Source: AWTP1-18 sp036504515 (GTDB lineage Bacteria > Pseudomonadota > Gammaproteobacteria > Burkholderiales > Rhodocyclaceae). From it: a stretch of 64,000 nt of DNA. Under the pieces are notes generated by a model. That model was not told the origin of the DNA. It ran no database searches and saw nothing but the letters and a program-made list of their open reading frames with translations. The stretch spans positions 124,001-188,000 of the forward strand of contig DASXVA010000009.1 of assembly GCA_036504515.1 (NCBI GenBank). The letters run 5' to 3'. Both the position numbers and the translations under genes were made by a program. This document shows positions 1 through 11,541 of this stretch, one piece after another; position 1 is the first letter of the stretch; each line of letters begins with the position of its first letter.

Positions 1-383
1 TGTTCCAGCATTTCCAGGCAAGTGACGGCGTCAAAGCTGGCGGGGGCTTCTGCGGCCATGGCTTCGGCGGCAATCAGTCGATAGTCAACCTTGTGGCCGC
101 TTTCGTAAAGATGCAGCTTGGCTACGCCCAGAGGTTTTTCGGAAAGATCAATCCCGGTGACGTTGGCACCACAGGCGGCCATGCCTTCGGAGAGCAGCCC
201 GCCGCCGCAACCCACGTCGATAACTTTTTTGCCGGCCAAACTGACCTGCTTGTCGATCCAGGCCACCCGGAGGGGGTTGATGTCGTGCAAGGGTTTGAAT
301 TCAGAATTGGGGTCCCACCAGCGATGGGCGAGGTCGCCAAATTTGTTCAATTCCTGGGGGTCAGCGTTGACTGTTTGTTCCAT
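1..383 (-). CDS. ubiG: Ubiquinone biosynthesis O-methyltransferase UbiG (partial, N-terminal part)
   Basis: The first 127 residues are readable before the window edge cuts the gene. UbiG is a SAM-dependent O-methyltransferase that acts twice in ubiquinone synthesis. The N-terminus (MEQTVNADPQELNKFGDLAH, then RWWDPNSEFKPLH) is typical of the family. The class I SAM-binding motif I, VIDVGCGGG, sits at residues 54-62, and an acidic strand end GIDL follows. The ATG at 381-383 (complement) is the natural start. It lies just beyond the terminator of ompA, which is on the same strand, so ubiG probably has its own promoter or depends on read-through. The gene is complete as far as seen. Confidence 0.93.
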   Translation of the reverse strand, partial: MEQTVNADPQELNKFGDLAHRWWDPNSEFKPLHDINPLRVAWIDKQVSLAGKKVIDVGCGGGLLSEGMAACGANVTGIDLSEKPLGVAKLHLYESGHKVDYRLIAAEAMAAEAPASFDAVTCLEMLE

Positions 384-410
384 GGCAATGTTCCGGTGAA
401 TCCAGAAATG

Positions 411-437
411 AAAAAAGCCCTGCAAGGCAGGGCTTTT
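411..437 (-). terminator. Rho-independent terminator after ompA
   Basis: An inverted repeat GCCCTGC / GCAGGGC is flanked by A-rich and T-rich runs, so it can terminate in either direction. Read on the minus strand it lies 18 nt after the ompA stop and ends in a T run. It separates ompA from ubiG. Confidence 0.8.
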
Positions 438-454
438 TCCGTGAAGCGGGCAGC

Positions 455-1099
455 TTACTGCTTGGTGCCGATCACTTCAATTTCAACGCGACGGTCAGGT
501 TGCAGGCAAGCGATAACCTTCTTGCTCTTGGCGCCCTTGCATTCGTCAGCCTTGGTCTTGGGCTGAGTCTTGCCCTTGCCTTCGGTGTAAACGCGGTTGG
601 GTTCGAGGCCCTTGGAAACCAGGTAGGTCTTCACAGCGGCAGCGCGCTTTTCAGACAGCTTCTGGTTGTAGGCAGCGCTACCCAGACGGTCAGCGTGACC
701 AACAGCGATGATCACTTCCAGCTTGATGTCCTTAACCTTGGCAACCAGCTCGTCGAGCTTGGCTTTGCCTTCGGGACGCAGAACAGCCTTGTCGAAGTCG
801 AACAGGGCGTCAGCAGCCAAAGTCAGCTTTTCAGCGGAGGGCTTGGGAGCGGCAACAGCGGACTTGCCTGCAGCAGCATTTTGCTTGGCCAGATCGGGAT
901 CACATTCTTCGATGGCCATGGCAGGAGTCCAGTAGCCAGTGCGCCAGCACAGGCCGGTACCACTTTTGGCAACATTGCCACGTTGGTCAATAACGTAACC
1001 GACAGTGCCCTTCAGATCCACGCCGGGGGTCTGCGCGAAGGCAGTGGCGGTGAAACCCAGTAGAGCAGCGAGCAACAGCGATTGTTTAGCATTCTTCAT
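455..1099 (-). CDS. ompA: Small OmpA-family outer-membrane/peptidoglycan-linking protein (RmpM-like)
   Basis: The 214-residue protein has a signal peptide (residues 1-22, cleavage after TAFA). A linker of about 65 residues follows with few cysteines, then a C-terminal OmpA/Pal peptidoglycan-binding domain at about 90-210. That domain contains the conserved GHADRLGSAAYNQKLSEKRA region and a final PDRRVEIEV. There is no room for the eight-strand barrel of enterobacterial OmpA. The architecture matches neisserial RmpM and other betaproteobacterial OmpA proteins that tether the outer membrane or porins to peptidoglycan. The start has a strong purine-rich ribosome site (AGGGGGAAG). An extra Cys pair in the C-terminal domain (DECKG, IACLQ) is typical of this subgroup. 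The gene is monocistronic by its own terminator. Confidence 0.9.
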   Translation of the reverse strand: MKNAKQSLLLAALLGFTATAFAQTPGVDLKGTVGYVIDQRGNVAKSGTGLCWRTGYWTPAMAIEECDPDLAKQNAAAGKSAVAAPKPSAEKLTLAADALFDFDKAVLRPEGKAKLDELVAKVKDIKLEVIIAVGHADRLGSAAYNQKLSEKRAAAVKTYLVSKGLEPNRVYTEGKGKTQPKTKADECKGAKSKKVIACLQPDRRVEIEVIGTKQ

Positions 1100-1192
1100 T
1101 AAAACTTCCCCCTAGCGTTGGAGACAATAAAACCGGTAAAAGTGCTTCTCTCATAGCAATCATTGAACAGGCTGGAATATCAGCTAATTCGA

Positions 1193-2536
1193 CTATGAGC
1201 TAAGAGTATTTTGCCATAAACGCGCAAGTGCGAGCAATTTGGCAGGCTCAAAATCAGTGATTTGTGCGTTATTGACACGGTGTTTTCCGTTAATCCATAC
1301 ATGGCTGACCTGTTCTCGGCCGGTGACGTAAATCAAATGGGATGTCGGATCAAAGCAGGGTTGGGCTATCCATTCGCCGATATTGACAGCGCAAATATCT
1401 GCTTTTTTTCCGGGTTTGAGGGAGCCGGTGATGTCTCCCAGGCCAAGGGCTTGGGCACCCGATAAGGTTGCCATTTTTAATACAGTGTGGGCATCCAAAG
1501 CGGCCGCATCGCCGCTGCTGACCTTGCCTAGCAGCGCGGCATGGCGCATTTCCTGAAACATATCCAGGCGGTTGTTGCTGGCGGCGCCGTCGGTGCCGAG
1601 CCCGATATTGCCGCCTTTTTTCAGGATGTTGGCAATAGGCGGTATGCCACTCGCCAGCTTCATATTAGAGGTGGGGCAGTGGGCGATATGGCTGCCATGA
1701 CGAGCCAGCAGCGTAATTTCATCGGGTTCAAGGTGGACGGCGTGGACGGCAATCAGGTCCGGGCTGATTAGTCCGATCAGATCAAGCCTTGCCAGGGGGC
1801 GCATGCCGTGGATTTTCAGGCTGTCCTGAATTTCCTGTCGAGTTTCATGAATATGGATGTGAATGGGCAGGTCAAGTTGGGCGGAAAGGGTTCCGATTCG
1901 CTCAAGGGTCTTGTCTGCGACGGTGTAGGGCGCATGGGGAGCGAGGGTGAAACTCAGCAAAGACTCATCCCGGAAGCGATCCCGGGCGGCAAGGCCTTTT
2001 GCCAGGTAATCGCCGGCATCGCTGGCGTAGGCCGTGGGGAATTCAATGGTGGTCATGCCGATAGCGGCCCGGATGCCTGCTTCAAGAAAGGCCTCAGCTG
2101 CGGCTTCCGGGAAGAAGTACATGTCGCTGCAGCAGGTGATGCCACCCCGCAGCATTTCTGCCGCTGCCAATAAGCTGCCATCCCGCACAAAGGCTGGGGA
2201 TACGTATTGGGCTTCCGTGGGCCAGATTTTGTCCTCAAGCCAGCGCATTAGCGGGAGATCGTCGGCAAAACCCCGCATCAGGTTCATGGCGGCATGGGTA
2301 TGCAGATTGACGAGGCCAGGAATCACTGCATGGTCCGGCAGGGAAATGCGTTTGCGGGGCAGGTAGCGCTGTGCCGCTTCGCCGCTGGGCAGCAGGTCGA
2401 GGATGTTTTCCCCCTTGATTACCAAAGAATGGTTTTCCAGGACGATTCCCGCTGGTTCGACAGGGATGATCCAGCGGGCTTCTATCAGTGTGTCGACGGG
2501 CAGGGGAGGGGTATTGGCGAAGTCGTGAGCGGGCAT
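1193..2536 (-). CDS. mtaD: TRZ/ATZ-family amidohydrolase, probable 5-methylthioadenosine/S-adenosylhomocysteine deaminase
   Basis: The 447-residue metal-dependent amidohydrolase probably removes the amino group of MTA, SAH or related adenosines in the cytoplasm. Visible family residues are H79-x-H81 (NLHTH), the HIHIHET stretch at 226-232, H265 in VHAVHLE and D316 in GTDGAASN. These are the expected metal and catalytic ligands. I chose the ATG at 2536 over a TTG 24 nt upstream because the ATG has a purine-rich site (AAGG) and a normal N-terminus. It is divergent from gyrA and shares a 144-nt intergenic region with it. The substrate cannot be fixed from sequence; guanine or triazine hydrolase relatives share the fold. 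The family is clear, the exact reaction is inferred. Confidence 0.83.
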   Translation of the reverse strand: MPAHDFANTPPLPVDTLIEARWIIPVEPAGIVLENHSLVIKGENILDLLPSGEAAQRYLPRKRISLPDHAVIPGLVNLHTHAAMNLMRGFADDLPLMRWLEDKIWPTEAQYVSPAFVRDGSLLAAAEMLRGGITCCSDMYFFPEAAAEAFLEAGIRAAIGMTTIEFPTAYASDAGDYLAKGLAARDRFRDESLLSFTLAPHAPYTVADKTLERIGTLSAQLDLPIHIHIHETRQEIQDSLKIHGMRPLARLDLIGLISPDLIAVHAVHLEPDEITLLARHGSHIAHCPTSNMKLASGIPPIANILKKGGNIGLGTDGAASNNRLDMFQEMRHAALLGKVSSGDAAALDAHTVLKMATLSGAQALGLGDITGSLKPGKKADICAVNIGEWIAQPCFDPTSHLIYVTGREQVSHVWINGKHRVNNAQITDFEPAKLLALARLWQNTLSS

Positions 2537-2680
2537 GCCTTGATTTTTCCGATGAATCAATTGGATAAGTCGGCATTTTAACCGGCTTGCTCAGGCTTCA
2601 GCGGGCCGGAGGTGGGCGTTCCGCATGGTAGAATTCCGCGCTTCACTTGCAGCTCGGGACAGTCCCGTACAACCCAGACC

Positions 2681-5301
<2,621 letters not shown>

Positions 5302-5305
<4 letters not shown>

Positions 5306-6399
5306 CCCGGGTTTGGAACTTCAGCGCCGGCCCCGGCGCATTGCCTGAGTCAGTACTGAAACAGGCCGCAGAAGAAATGCTGGACTGGCGTGGAGCAGGC
5401 ATGGGCGTGATGGAAATGAGCCATCGCGGCAAGGAATACATGTCCATCCACGCCCAGGCGATTGCCGATGTGCGTGAATTGATGGCGGTGCCCGATAACT
5501 ACAAGATTCTGTTCATGCAGGGCGGTGCCATTGGCGAAAATGCCATCATCCCCATGAATTTGATCGGTCGCGGTGCGGTGGCTGATTACGTGATCACCGG
5601 TTCCTGGTCCAAGAAGTCCGAAAAAGAAGCCCGCAAATACGGCAAGACCCATATCGCTTGCAATACCGAAGCGGGTGGTTACGCTGGTGTGCCGGCCATG
5701 GCTGAATGGGATTTGTCCAAGGATGCGTCCTACGTTTTTACCTGCACCAATGAAACCGTGGGTGGCGTCGAGTATCCCTTCGAGCCCGACCTTGCGAGCA
5801 TTGGTCGTGGCGATGTGCCGGTGGTGGCGGATATGTCTTCCCACATCCTGTCGCGGCCCATGGATATTGCCAAGTACGGCCTGATCTTTGCCGGTGCCCA
5901 GAAGAATATCGGTCCTGCTGGCGTGACCCTGGTCATCGTTCGCGAAGACTTGGTCGGCCATGCGCTGGATGTCTGCCCCACTGCCTTTGATTACAAGACG
6001 GTGGCGGACAACGACTCCATGTACAACACGCCGCCCACCTATCCAATCTACATTTCCGGCCTCGTCTTCCAGTGGCTCAAAGCTCAAGGCGGGCTGGCTG
6101 CCATTGAGCGGCAGAATGCCGCCAAGGCAGAGCTGCTCTACCGCTGCATCGACAATTCCAGCCTGTATGAAAACCGGGTGGACAAGGAATGCCGTTCCCG
6201 CATGAATGTGCCCTTCTTCCTCAAGGATGAAGCGCTGAATGAAGCCTTTCTGACGGGCGCCAAGGAAGCCGGTTTGTTGTCCTTGAAGGGCCACAAGTCC
6301 GTGGGCGGCATGCGTGCCTCCATCTACAACGCCATGCCCTTGGCCGGTGTTCAGGCCCTGGTGGACTACATGGGCGAATTCGAACGTACTCGCGGCTAA
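5302..6399 (+). CDS. serC: Phosphoserine aminotransferase
   Basis: The 365-residue class V PLP aminotransferase converts 3-phosphohydroxypyruvate to phosphoserine; the family also acts in pyridoxal phosphate synthesis. The N-terminus NFSAGPGALPESVL and the lysine context AGAQKNIGPAGV are diagnostic; K201 should carry PLP. The start ATG overlaps the gyrA stop. pheA follows after 20 nt, so serC opens the serine/aromatic operon. The serine phosphatase gene serB is at 22.97 kb, not here. Confidence 0.97.
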
Positions 6400-6419
6400 A
6401 AATCAGGTCAAACATTCCT

Positions 6420-7511
6420 ATGTCCGAGACTCCAGAACAAGTCGCTGAGTTGCTCCAGTTGCGGGCTGGCATCGACACCATTGATGCCGAGTTGCTCAAA
6501 CTCATCAACGAGCGGGCCAAGTTGGCCCAGCGGGTTGGTCAGATCAAGCACGGCAATATCTATCGTCCCGAGCGGGAAGCCCAGGTGCTGCGCAGCGTGG
6601 CTGAGCGCAATCCTGGCCCACTGTCCCTTGAGGCCGCCCAGCGTATCGTGCGTGAAATCATGTCCGCCTGCCTAGCCCTGGAGCAACCCCTCACCGTGGC
6701 CTATCTGGGCCCCGCCGGCACCTACTCGGAAAGTGCGTCCCGCAAACATTTCGGTGGTGCACCCACGCTGCAACCCTGTGCTGCCATTGACGATGTATTC
6801 CGTGCCGTGGAATCGGGCAATGCCCATTACGGCGTGGTTCCCGTTGAAAACTCGACGGAAGGTGCGGTTGGCCGTTCCCTTGATTTGCTGCTTTCTTCCG
6901 CCCTGCAAATCTGTGGCGAAGTGAATCTGCCTATTCATCACAACCTGATGGGCTCCGTGGCGGGGTTGAGGGAGGTCACCAAGGTTTATTCTCACGCCCA
7001 GTCCCTCGGCCAGTGCCATGAATGGTTGAACCGCAACCTTCCCGGCGTGCCCCGCATTTCTGTGGCCAGCAATGCCGAAGCAGCCCGCCTTGCCGCAGCA
7101 GAGCAGGGCGCCTGCGCCATTGCCGGTGAAGCTGCCGCTGAGCTTTACAAGCTGAATATCCTTGCCGCCAATATCGAGGACGACCCCCAGAACACCACAC
7201 GCTTCGTCATTATTTCCGATCACGATGCCGCCCCCTCCGGCAAGGACAAGACCTCCCTGGTTTGCTCTACCCTGAACAAGCCCGGAGCCGTCCATGAACT
7301 GCTCGGCCCTCTGGCGCGCAATGGCGTTTCCATGAGCCATTTTGAATCCCGGCCCGCCAAGGGCTTGGGGGGCAGTCGCTGGGAATATGTTTTCTACATT
7401 GATATCGACGGTCATCGGGAAGACTCGGGGGTCTCCAAGGCCCTCTACGAATTGCGCGAAGTGGCAGGCTACGTCAAGGAGCTGGGCTCCTACCCTGTTG
7501 CCGTTTACTGA
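6420..7511 (+). CDS. pheA: Bifunctional chorismate mutase / prephenate dehydratase
   Basis: The 363-residue P-protein turns chorismate into prephenate and then phenylpyruvate. The AroQ chorismate mutase domain covers about 1-90 (LRAGIDTIDAELLKLINERA, then YRPEREAQVL). The dehydratase domain spans about 92-275 (YLGPAGTYSESA, VPVENSTEGAVG and NTTRFVII with the catalytic TRF). A C-terminal ACT domain at about 285-360 contains the ESRPAKG motif of Phe feedback binding. The length is normal. It sits between serC and hisC with about 20-nt gaps. Confidence 0.97.
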   Translation: MSETPEQVAELLQLRAGIDTIDAELLKLINERAKLAQRVGQIKHGNIYRPEREAQVLRSVAERNPGPLSLEAAQRIVREIMSACLALEQPLTVAYLGPAGTYSESASRKHFGGAPTLQPCAAIDDVFRAVESGNAHYGVVPVENSTEGAVGRSLDLLLSSALQICGEVNLPIHHNLMGSVAGLREVTKVYSHAQSLGQCHEWLNRNLPGVPRISVASNAEAARLAAAEQGACAIAGEAAAELYKLNILAANIEDDPQNTTRFVIISDHDAAPSGKDKTSLVCSTLNKPGAVHELLGPLARNGVSMSHFESRPAKGLGGSRWEYVFYIDIDGHREDSGVSKALYELREVAGYVKELGSYPVAVY

Positions 7512-7531
7512 AACAAGCCAGCGAGACCGTC

Positions 7532-8617
7532 ATGAGCATCTTTGATCAGGCCCCAGCCAATATCCGGGCGATTTCCGCCTATGTGCCGGGCAAACCCATC
7601 ACCGAACTGGCCCGGGAGTTCGGCCTGGATGTGAATAGCATCATCAAGCTGGCCTCCAATGAAAACCCCCGGGGCATGAGCCCCAAGGCGAAAGCGGCTG
7701 TGGCTGCCGCTCTGGATGGGGTGGCTTTGTACCCCGATCAATTCGAGTTGGTGAACAAGCTGGCGGAACGTTTCGGCGTCGCCCGGGAACAGGTCGTTCT
7801 CGGCAGTGGCTCCAACGATCTACTTGATCTGGCCGCCCGGGCTTTTTTGCAGCCGGGTCGCTCGGCCGTGTCTTCCCAGTATGCGTTCCCCATCTACCCC
7901 ATTGCTACCCTGACTGCCGGGGGCGAGAACATCATCGTTCCCGCCAAGGGCTACGGCCACGATCTGGATGCCATGCTGGCTGCGATCCGTCCCGATACCC
8001 GGCTGGTGTGGATTGCCAACCCGAACAATCCGACGGGAACCTTCCTTACCTACGAGGCGGTTCATGCCTTCATGAAGAAGGTGCCAGCCGACGTGGCGGT
8101 GGTGCTGGACGAGGCCTACAACGAATATCTGGCTCCGGCGGACCGGCAGGAGAGCGTGGCCTGGATCAAGGAATTCCCCAATCTCATCATCACCCGTACC
8201 TTCTCCAAGGTGTTCGGGCTGGCCGGGCTGCGGGTGGGATTTGGCATTGCCTCCCTTGAAGTGGCTGACCTGCTCAACCGCATCCGCATGCCTTTCAATG
8301 TAAACAATCTGGCCCTGGAGGCCGCTAAGGCTGCTCTCGACGACCATGAGTTTCTGGCTGACAGCTACGTACTGAACCGGGAGGGCATGGAGCAGCTGGT
8401 AGCGGGCTTCAAGCGCCTTGGCCTGGAACACATACCTTCCCACGGCAATTTTGTTGCTGTCAAAGTGCCCGATCCCCAGGCGGTCAACCAGAAGCTTTTG
8501 AGCAAGGGCGTGATCGTGCGGCCCATCGGCGTGCCCGGTTTCTTGCGCATCACGGTCGGTTTGCCTGCTGAAAATGCCCGTCTGCTGGAAGTCCTGGGTC
8601 AGGCGCTGCACGGCTGA
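7532..8617 (+). CDS. hisC: Histidinol-phosphate/aromatic aminotransferase (HisC2-type)
   Basis: The 361-residue fold-type I aminotransferase has the HisC signature: SNENPRGMSPKA, NPNNPTGT, DEAYNEY and the PLP lysine K226 in TRTFSKVFGLAGLRVG. HisC enzymes convert imidazole-acetol phosphate to histidinol phosphate, and many also transaminate aromatic keto acids. Its place between pheA and tyrA suggests that Phe/Tyr transamination is its main role here and that a separate hisC may lie in a his operon elsewhere. The stop overlaps the tyrA start (TGATG). Confidence 0.92.
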   Translation: MSIFDQAPANIRAISAYVPGKPITELAREFGLDVNSIIKLASNENPRGMSPKAKAAVAAALDGVALYPDQFELVNKLAERFGVAREQVVLGSGSNDLLDLAARAFLQPGRSAVSSQYAFPIYPIATLTAGGENIIVPAKGYGHDLDAMLAAIRPDTRLVWIANPNNPTGTFLTYEAVHAFMKKVPADVAVVLDEAYNEYLAPADRQESVAWIKEFPNLIITRTFSKVFGLAGLRVGFGIASLEVADLLNRIRMPFNVNNLALEAAKAALDDHEFLADSYVLNREGMEQLVAGFKRLGLEHIPSHGNFVAVKVPDPQAVNQKLLSKGVIVRPIGVPGFLRITVGLPAENARLLEVLGQALHG

Positions 8618-9504
8618 TGGCAAAGCTGAAAAAGATCGTTGTTTGCGGTGTCGGCCTGATCGGCGGCTCCTTTGCCCTTGCCCTCAAGGCGGCGGGCAAG
8701 GTGGAGCAGGTGGTCGGGCTGGGGCGTAATCGCGCCACTCTGGAAGAGGCCCTCAAGCTGGGCTTGATTGACGTTATTGGTGACGATTGGTCAGTTGCGC
8801 TGGCTGGTGCTGATCTGGTTCTGCTGGGCATGCCTGTAGGTCAGATGTCCGCCGTGATGGCGGCTCTTGTACCCCATCTGGAACCGCAAACCCTGGTTAC
8901 CGACGGAGGTAGTACCAAGTCCGATGTCGTGGCGACGGCCAGAGCTCATTTCGGCGCCAAGATTGCTCAGTTCGTTCCGGGGCACCCCATTGCCGGCGCT
9001 GAAAAGAGTGGTCCTTCTGCGGCTCAGGTGGATCTCTATCAGGACAAACGCGTTGTACTGACCCCCCTGCCGGAAAACACGCCAGCCGCCGTTGCTGTGG
9101 TGCGTGAAGCCTGGGAGGCCTGCGGTGCGCGAGTGACTCAATTGACTGCGGAGGCCCATGACCGGGTCTTTGCTGCGGTCAGCCATTTGCCTCATCTATT
9201 GGCCTACGCCCTGGTGCACGATGTGGCGCAACGGGACAACGCCAGTCAATTGTTTGATTTTGCTGCCGGTGGTTTCCGCGATTTCACCCGGATTGCCAGC
9301 AGCCATCCTGAAATGTGGCGCGACATTAGTCTTGCCAACCGTCAGGCCCTGCTCAAAGAACTGGATGCCTACACCGCCCAGTTGCTGCGTCTGCGCGTTT
9401 TGCTGGCCGGTGCTGACGGTGCAGGCTTGGAAGCTTTTTTTGATACTGCCCGCAAGGCTCGGGAAGCCTGGCTTGCCGGACAGATTCCCCTCGTGGACGA
9501 ATAA
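8617..9504 (+). CDS. tyrA: Prephenate (arogenate) dehydrogenase
   Basis: The 295-residue protein oxidatively decarboxylates prephenate (or arogenate) in tyrosine synthesis. The N-terminal Rossmann motif VCGVGLIGGSFALALK begins at residue 9. The prephenate-binding domain shows the family segments VPGHPIAGAEKSGP and AVSHLPHLLAYAL. There is no fused chorismate mutase or ACT domain, so it is the short monofunctional type. The start overlaps hisC, and the aroA ATG follows the stop directly with no gap, which indicates translational coupling. Confidence 0.95.
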   Translation: MAKLKKIVVCGVGLIGGSFALALKAAGKVEQVVGLGRNRATLEEALKLGLIDVIGDDWSVALAGADLVLLGMPVGQMSAVMAALVPHLEPQTLVTDGGSTKSDVVATARAHFGAKIAQFVPGHPIAGAEKSGPSAAQVDLYQDKRVVLTPLPENTPAAVAVVREAWEACGARVTQLTAEAHDRVFAAVSHLPHLLAYALVHDVAQRDNASQLFDFAAGGFRDFTRIASSHPEMWRDISLANRQALLKELDAYTAQLLRLRVLLAGADGAGLEAFFDTARKAREAWLAGQIPLVDE

Positions 9505-11442
9505 ATGGAATTTCTCGATCTCCCTGCGCTGCACCGGGCTGCCGGTACTGTGCGACTGCCCGGCTCCAAGAGTATTTCCAACCGGACTTTGTTACTGGCA
9601 GCTTTGTCTGCCGGTGTTACGGAAATTCACGATTTGCTGGATTCCGACGACACCCGGGTCATGCTCGACGGGCTAAAAAAATTAGGCGTCGGCTTGGAGG
9701 CTACAGGCCTCAATCGTTGGCGAGTGACCGGTGTTGGCGGCCCTTTCCCGGTCAAGTCTGCGGAATTGTTTTTGGGTAATGCAGGCACCGCTTTTCGTCC
9801 CCTGACGGCGGCCCTTGCCCTGTCCGGCGGTCATTACAAGCTTTCCGGTGTGCCCCGTATGCATGAGCGGCCCATCGGCGATCTGGTGGATGGCTTGCGT
9901 CAGATTGGCGCCGAAGTGGCCTACTTGGCGAACGAAGGATTTCCGCCCCTTGAGGTCAAACCTGCCCAGATCAATCTAGCAGCGCCGATCAAGGTGCGGG
10001 GCGACGTTTCCTCCCAGTTTCTGACGGCCTTGCTCATGGCACTGCCGTTAACGGGGCAGGAAGCGGTCATCGAAATGGTGACGGAGCTGATTTCCAAGCC
10101 TTACATCGAGATCACCCTAAAGCTCATGGCCCGCTTTGGCGTCAAGGTGGAGCGCCAGGGCTGGGAACGGTTCGTCATTCCGGCGGGACAGCACTATGTC
10201 AGCCCCGGACTTATTCATGTCGAAGGCGACGCGTCTTCGGCGTCCTATTTCCTTGCGGCCGGTGCCATCGGTGGCGGTCCCGTGCGGGTCGAAGGTGTGG
10301 GCAAAGACAGCATCCAGGGCGATGTGGCCTTTGCCGATGCTCTGGCACAAATGGGTGCTCGCATCAAAATGGGGCCAAATTGGATAGAAACCCGGGCGCC
10401 GGCGGACGGCAAACTGAAGGCCTTCGATCTGGACCTGAATCACATTCCCGATGCGGCCATGACCCTGGCGGTCGCCGCTTTGTTCGCCGATGGCCCCTGT
10501 ACCCTGCGCAATATCGCCAGTTGGCGCGTCAAGGAAACGGATCGCATTGCCGCCATGGCCGCCGAGTTGCGCAAGGTTGGTGCGGTGGTGGAGGAGGGGG
10601 CGGACTTCATCAAAGTAAACAAGCCCGCCAAATTTATTCCCCAGGCTGAAATTGCTACCTACGACGACCACCGCATGGCCATGTGCCTGTCTTTGGCGAC
10701 CTTGGGCGGCGTACCTGTGCGCATCCTCGACCCCAAATGCGTTGCCAAGACCTTCCCCGACTACTTTGATGCCTATGCCCAGGTGACGGCACCGGTCATC
10801 GCCATTGACGGCCCTTCCGCCTCCGGCAAGGGTACCGTTGCTGCTCGGGTGGCTCAGGCTCTAGGTTTTCACATGCTGGACAGCGGTGCCCTTTATCGCC
10901 TGACGGCTCTGGCTGCGCAGCGAGCCGGGGTTGATTGGGCCGATGAGCCGGCGGTCGCCGCGATTGCGGCGACGCTACCGGCCGAGTTTGAAGGCGAGAA
11001 AATTACCTTGTCCGGTGACGATGTCACCGAGGCCATTCGTACCGAAGAAATGGGTGTCGGTGCGTCAAAAGTTGCTGCTTTACCGGCGGTGCGGACTGCC
11101 CTGTTGGACCGGCAGCGGGCCTATCGGCGCTGGCCGGGGCTGGTGGGGGATGGCCGCGATATAGGCTCCGTGATCTTCCCGGAAGCCGAGGTCAAGGTTT
11201 TCTTGACCGCCAGCGCCAAAGCCAGGGCGGAAAGGCGCTATAAACAGTTGATCGGAAAGGGCCTTGCTGCTAACATGACCGCCCTTTTGCAGGACTTGCG
11301 CGAGCGTGATGCCCGCGATGCCGCACGTAGTGTGGCTCCCCTGCAGAAATGCGCAGATGCGGAACTGCTTGAAACGACGGCCCTTTCCATAGATGAGGCT
11401 GTTGCGATGGTGATGGGCTGGGCCCGGAACCGTCTTGGTTGA
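9505..11442 (+). CDS. aroA-cmk: Fused 3-phosphoshikimate 1-carboxyvinyltransferase (AroA) - cytidylate kinase (Cmk)
   Basis: One 645-residue reading frame encodes two enzymes. Residues 1 to about 427 are EPSP synthase (PGSKSISNRTLLLAA, FLGNAGTAFRPL, KETDRIAAMAAELRKVG, DDHRMAM). From about residue 429 a complete cytidylate kinase begins (APVIAIDGPSASGKGTVAAR, with the P-loop GPSASGKGT). It continues through DSGALYR, GDGRDIGS and ERRYKQLIGKG to the end. The junction near 10789 shows no stop or frameshift. Separate aroA and cmk genes usually stand next to each other before rpsA, so this is a clean gene fusion. Such fusions are known in some betaproteobacteria. The two reactions are unrelated: shikimate pathway and pyrimidine nucleotide phosphorylation. 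Confidence 0.96.
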   Translation: MEFLDLPALHRAAGTVRLPGSKSISNRTLLLAALSAGVTEIHDLLDSDDTRVMLDGLKKLGVGLEATGLNRWRVTGVGGPFPVKSAELFLGNAGTAFRPLTAALALSGGHYKLSGVPRMHERPIGDLVDGLRQIGAEVAYLANEGFPPLEVKPAQINLAAPIKVRGDVSSQFLTALLMALPLTGQEAVIEMVTELISKPYIEITLKLMARFGVKVERQGWERFVIPAGQHYVSPGLIHVEGDASSASYFLAAGAIGGGPVRVEGVGKDSIQGDVAFADALAQMGARIKMGPNWIETRAPADGKLKAFDLDLNHIPDAAMTLAVAALFADGPCTLRNIASWRVKETDRIAAMAAELRKVGAVVEEGADFIKVNKPAKFIPQAEIATYDDHRMAMCLSLATLGGVPVRILDPKCVAKTFPDYFDAYAQVTAPVIAIDGPSASGKGTVAARVAQALGFHMLDSGALYRLTALAAQRAGVDWADEPAVAAIAATLPAEFEGEKITLSGDDVTEAIRTEEMGVGASKVAALPAVRTALLDRQRAYRRWPGLVGDGRDIGSVIFPEAEVKVFLTASAKARAERRYKQLIGKGLAANMTALLQDLRERDARDAARSVAPLQKCADAELLETTALSIDEAVAMVMGWARNRLG

Positions 11443-11541
11443 ACCGCTTTGTGTGTGTTTGGTGTCAGGACGGCGCCCGCTGTCCTGATGGTGTACAACT
11501 AACCTGCCGTCTCGCGACGGTGTTTGTGAAAGTCCAAATCT
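11443..11541 (+). promoter_or_regulatory. rpsA leader with two hairpins and no Shine-Dalgarno sequence
   Basis: Between the aroA-cmk stop and the rpsA ATG are two hairpins. The first (11465-11488) has a 7-bp stem TCAGGAC/GTCCTGA. The second (11507-11520) has the stem CCGTC/GACGG with a TCGC loop. The ATG is preceded by GTGAAAGTCCAAATCT, which has no good Shine-Dalgarno core. Structured, SD-poor leaders are how S1 represses its own translation in E. coli. The same mechanism here is inference. Confidence 0.45.
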
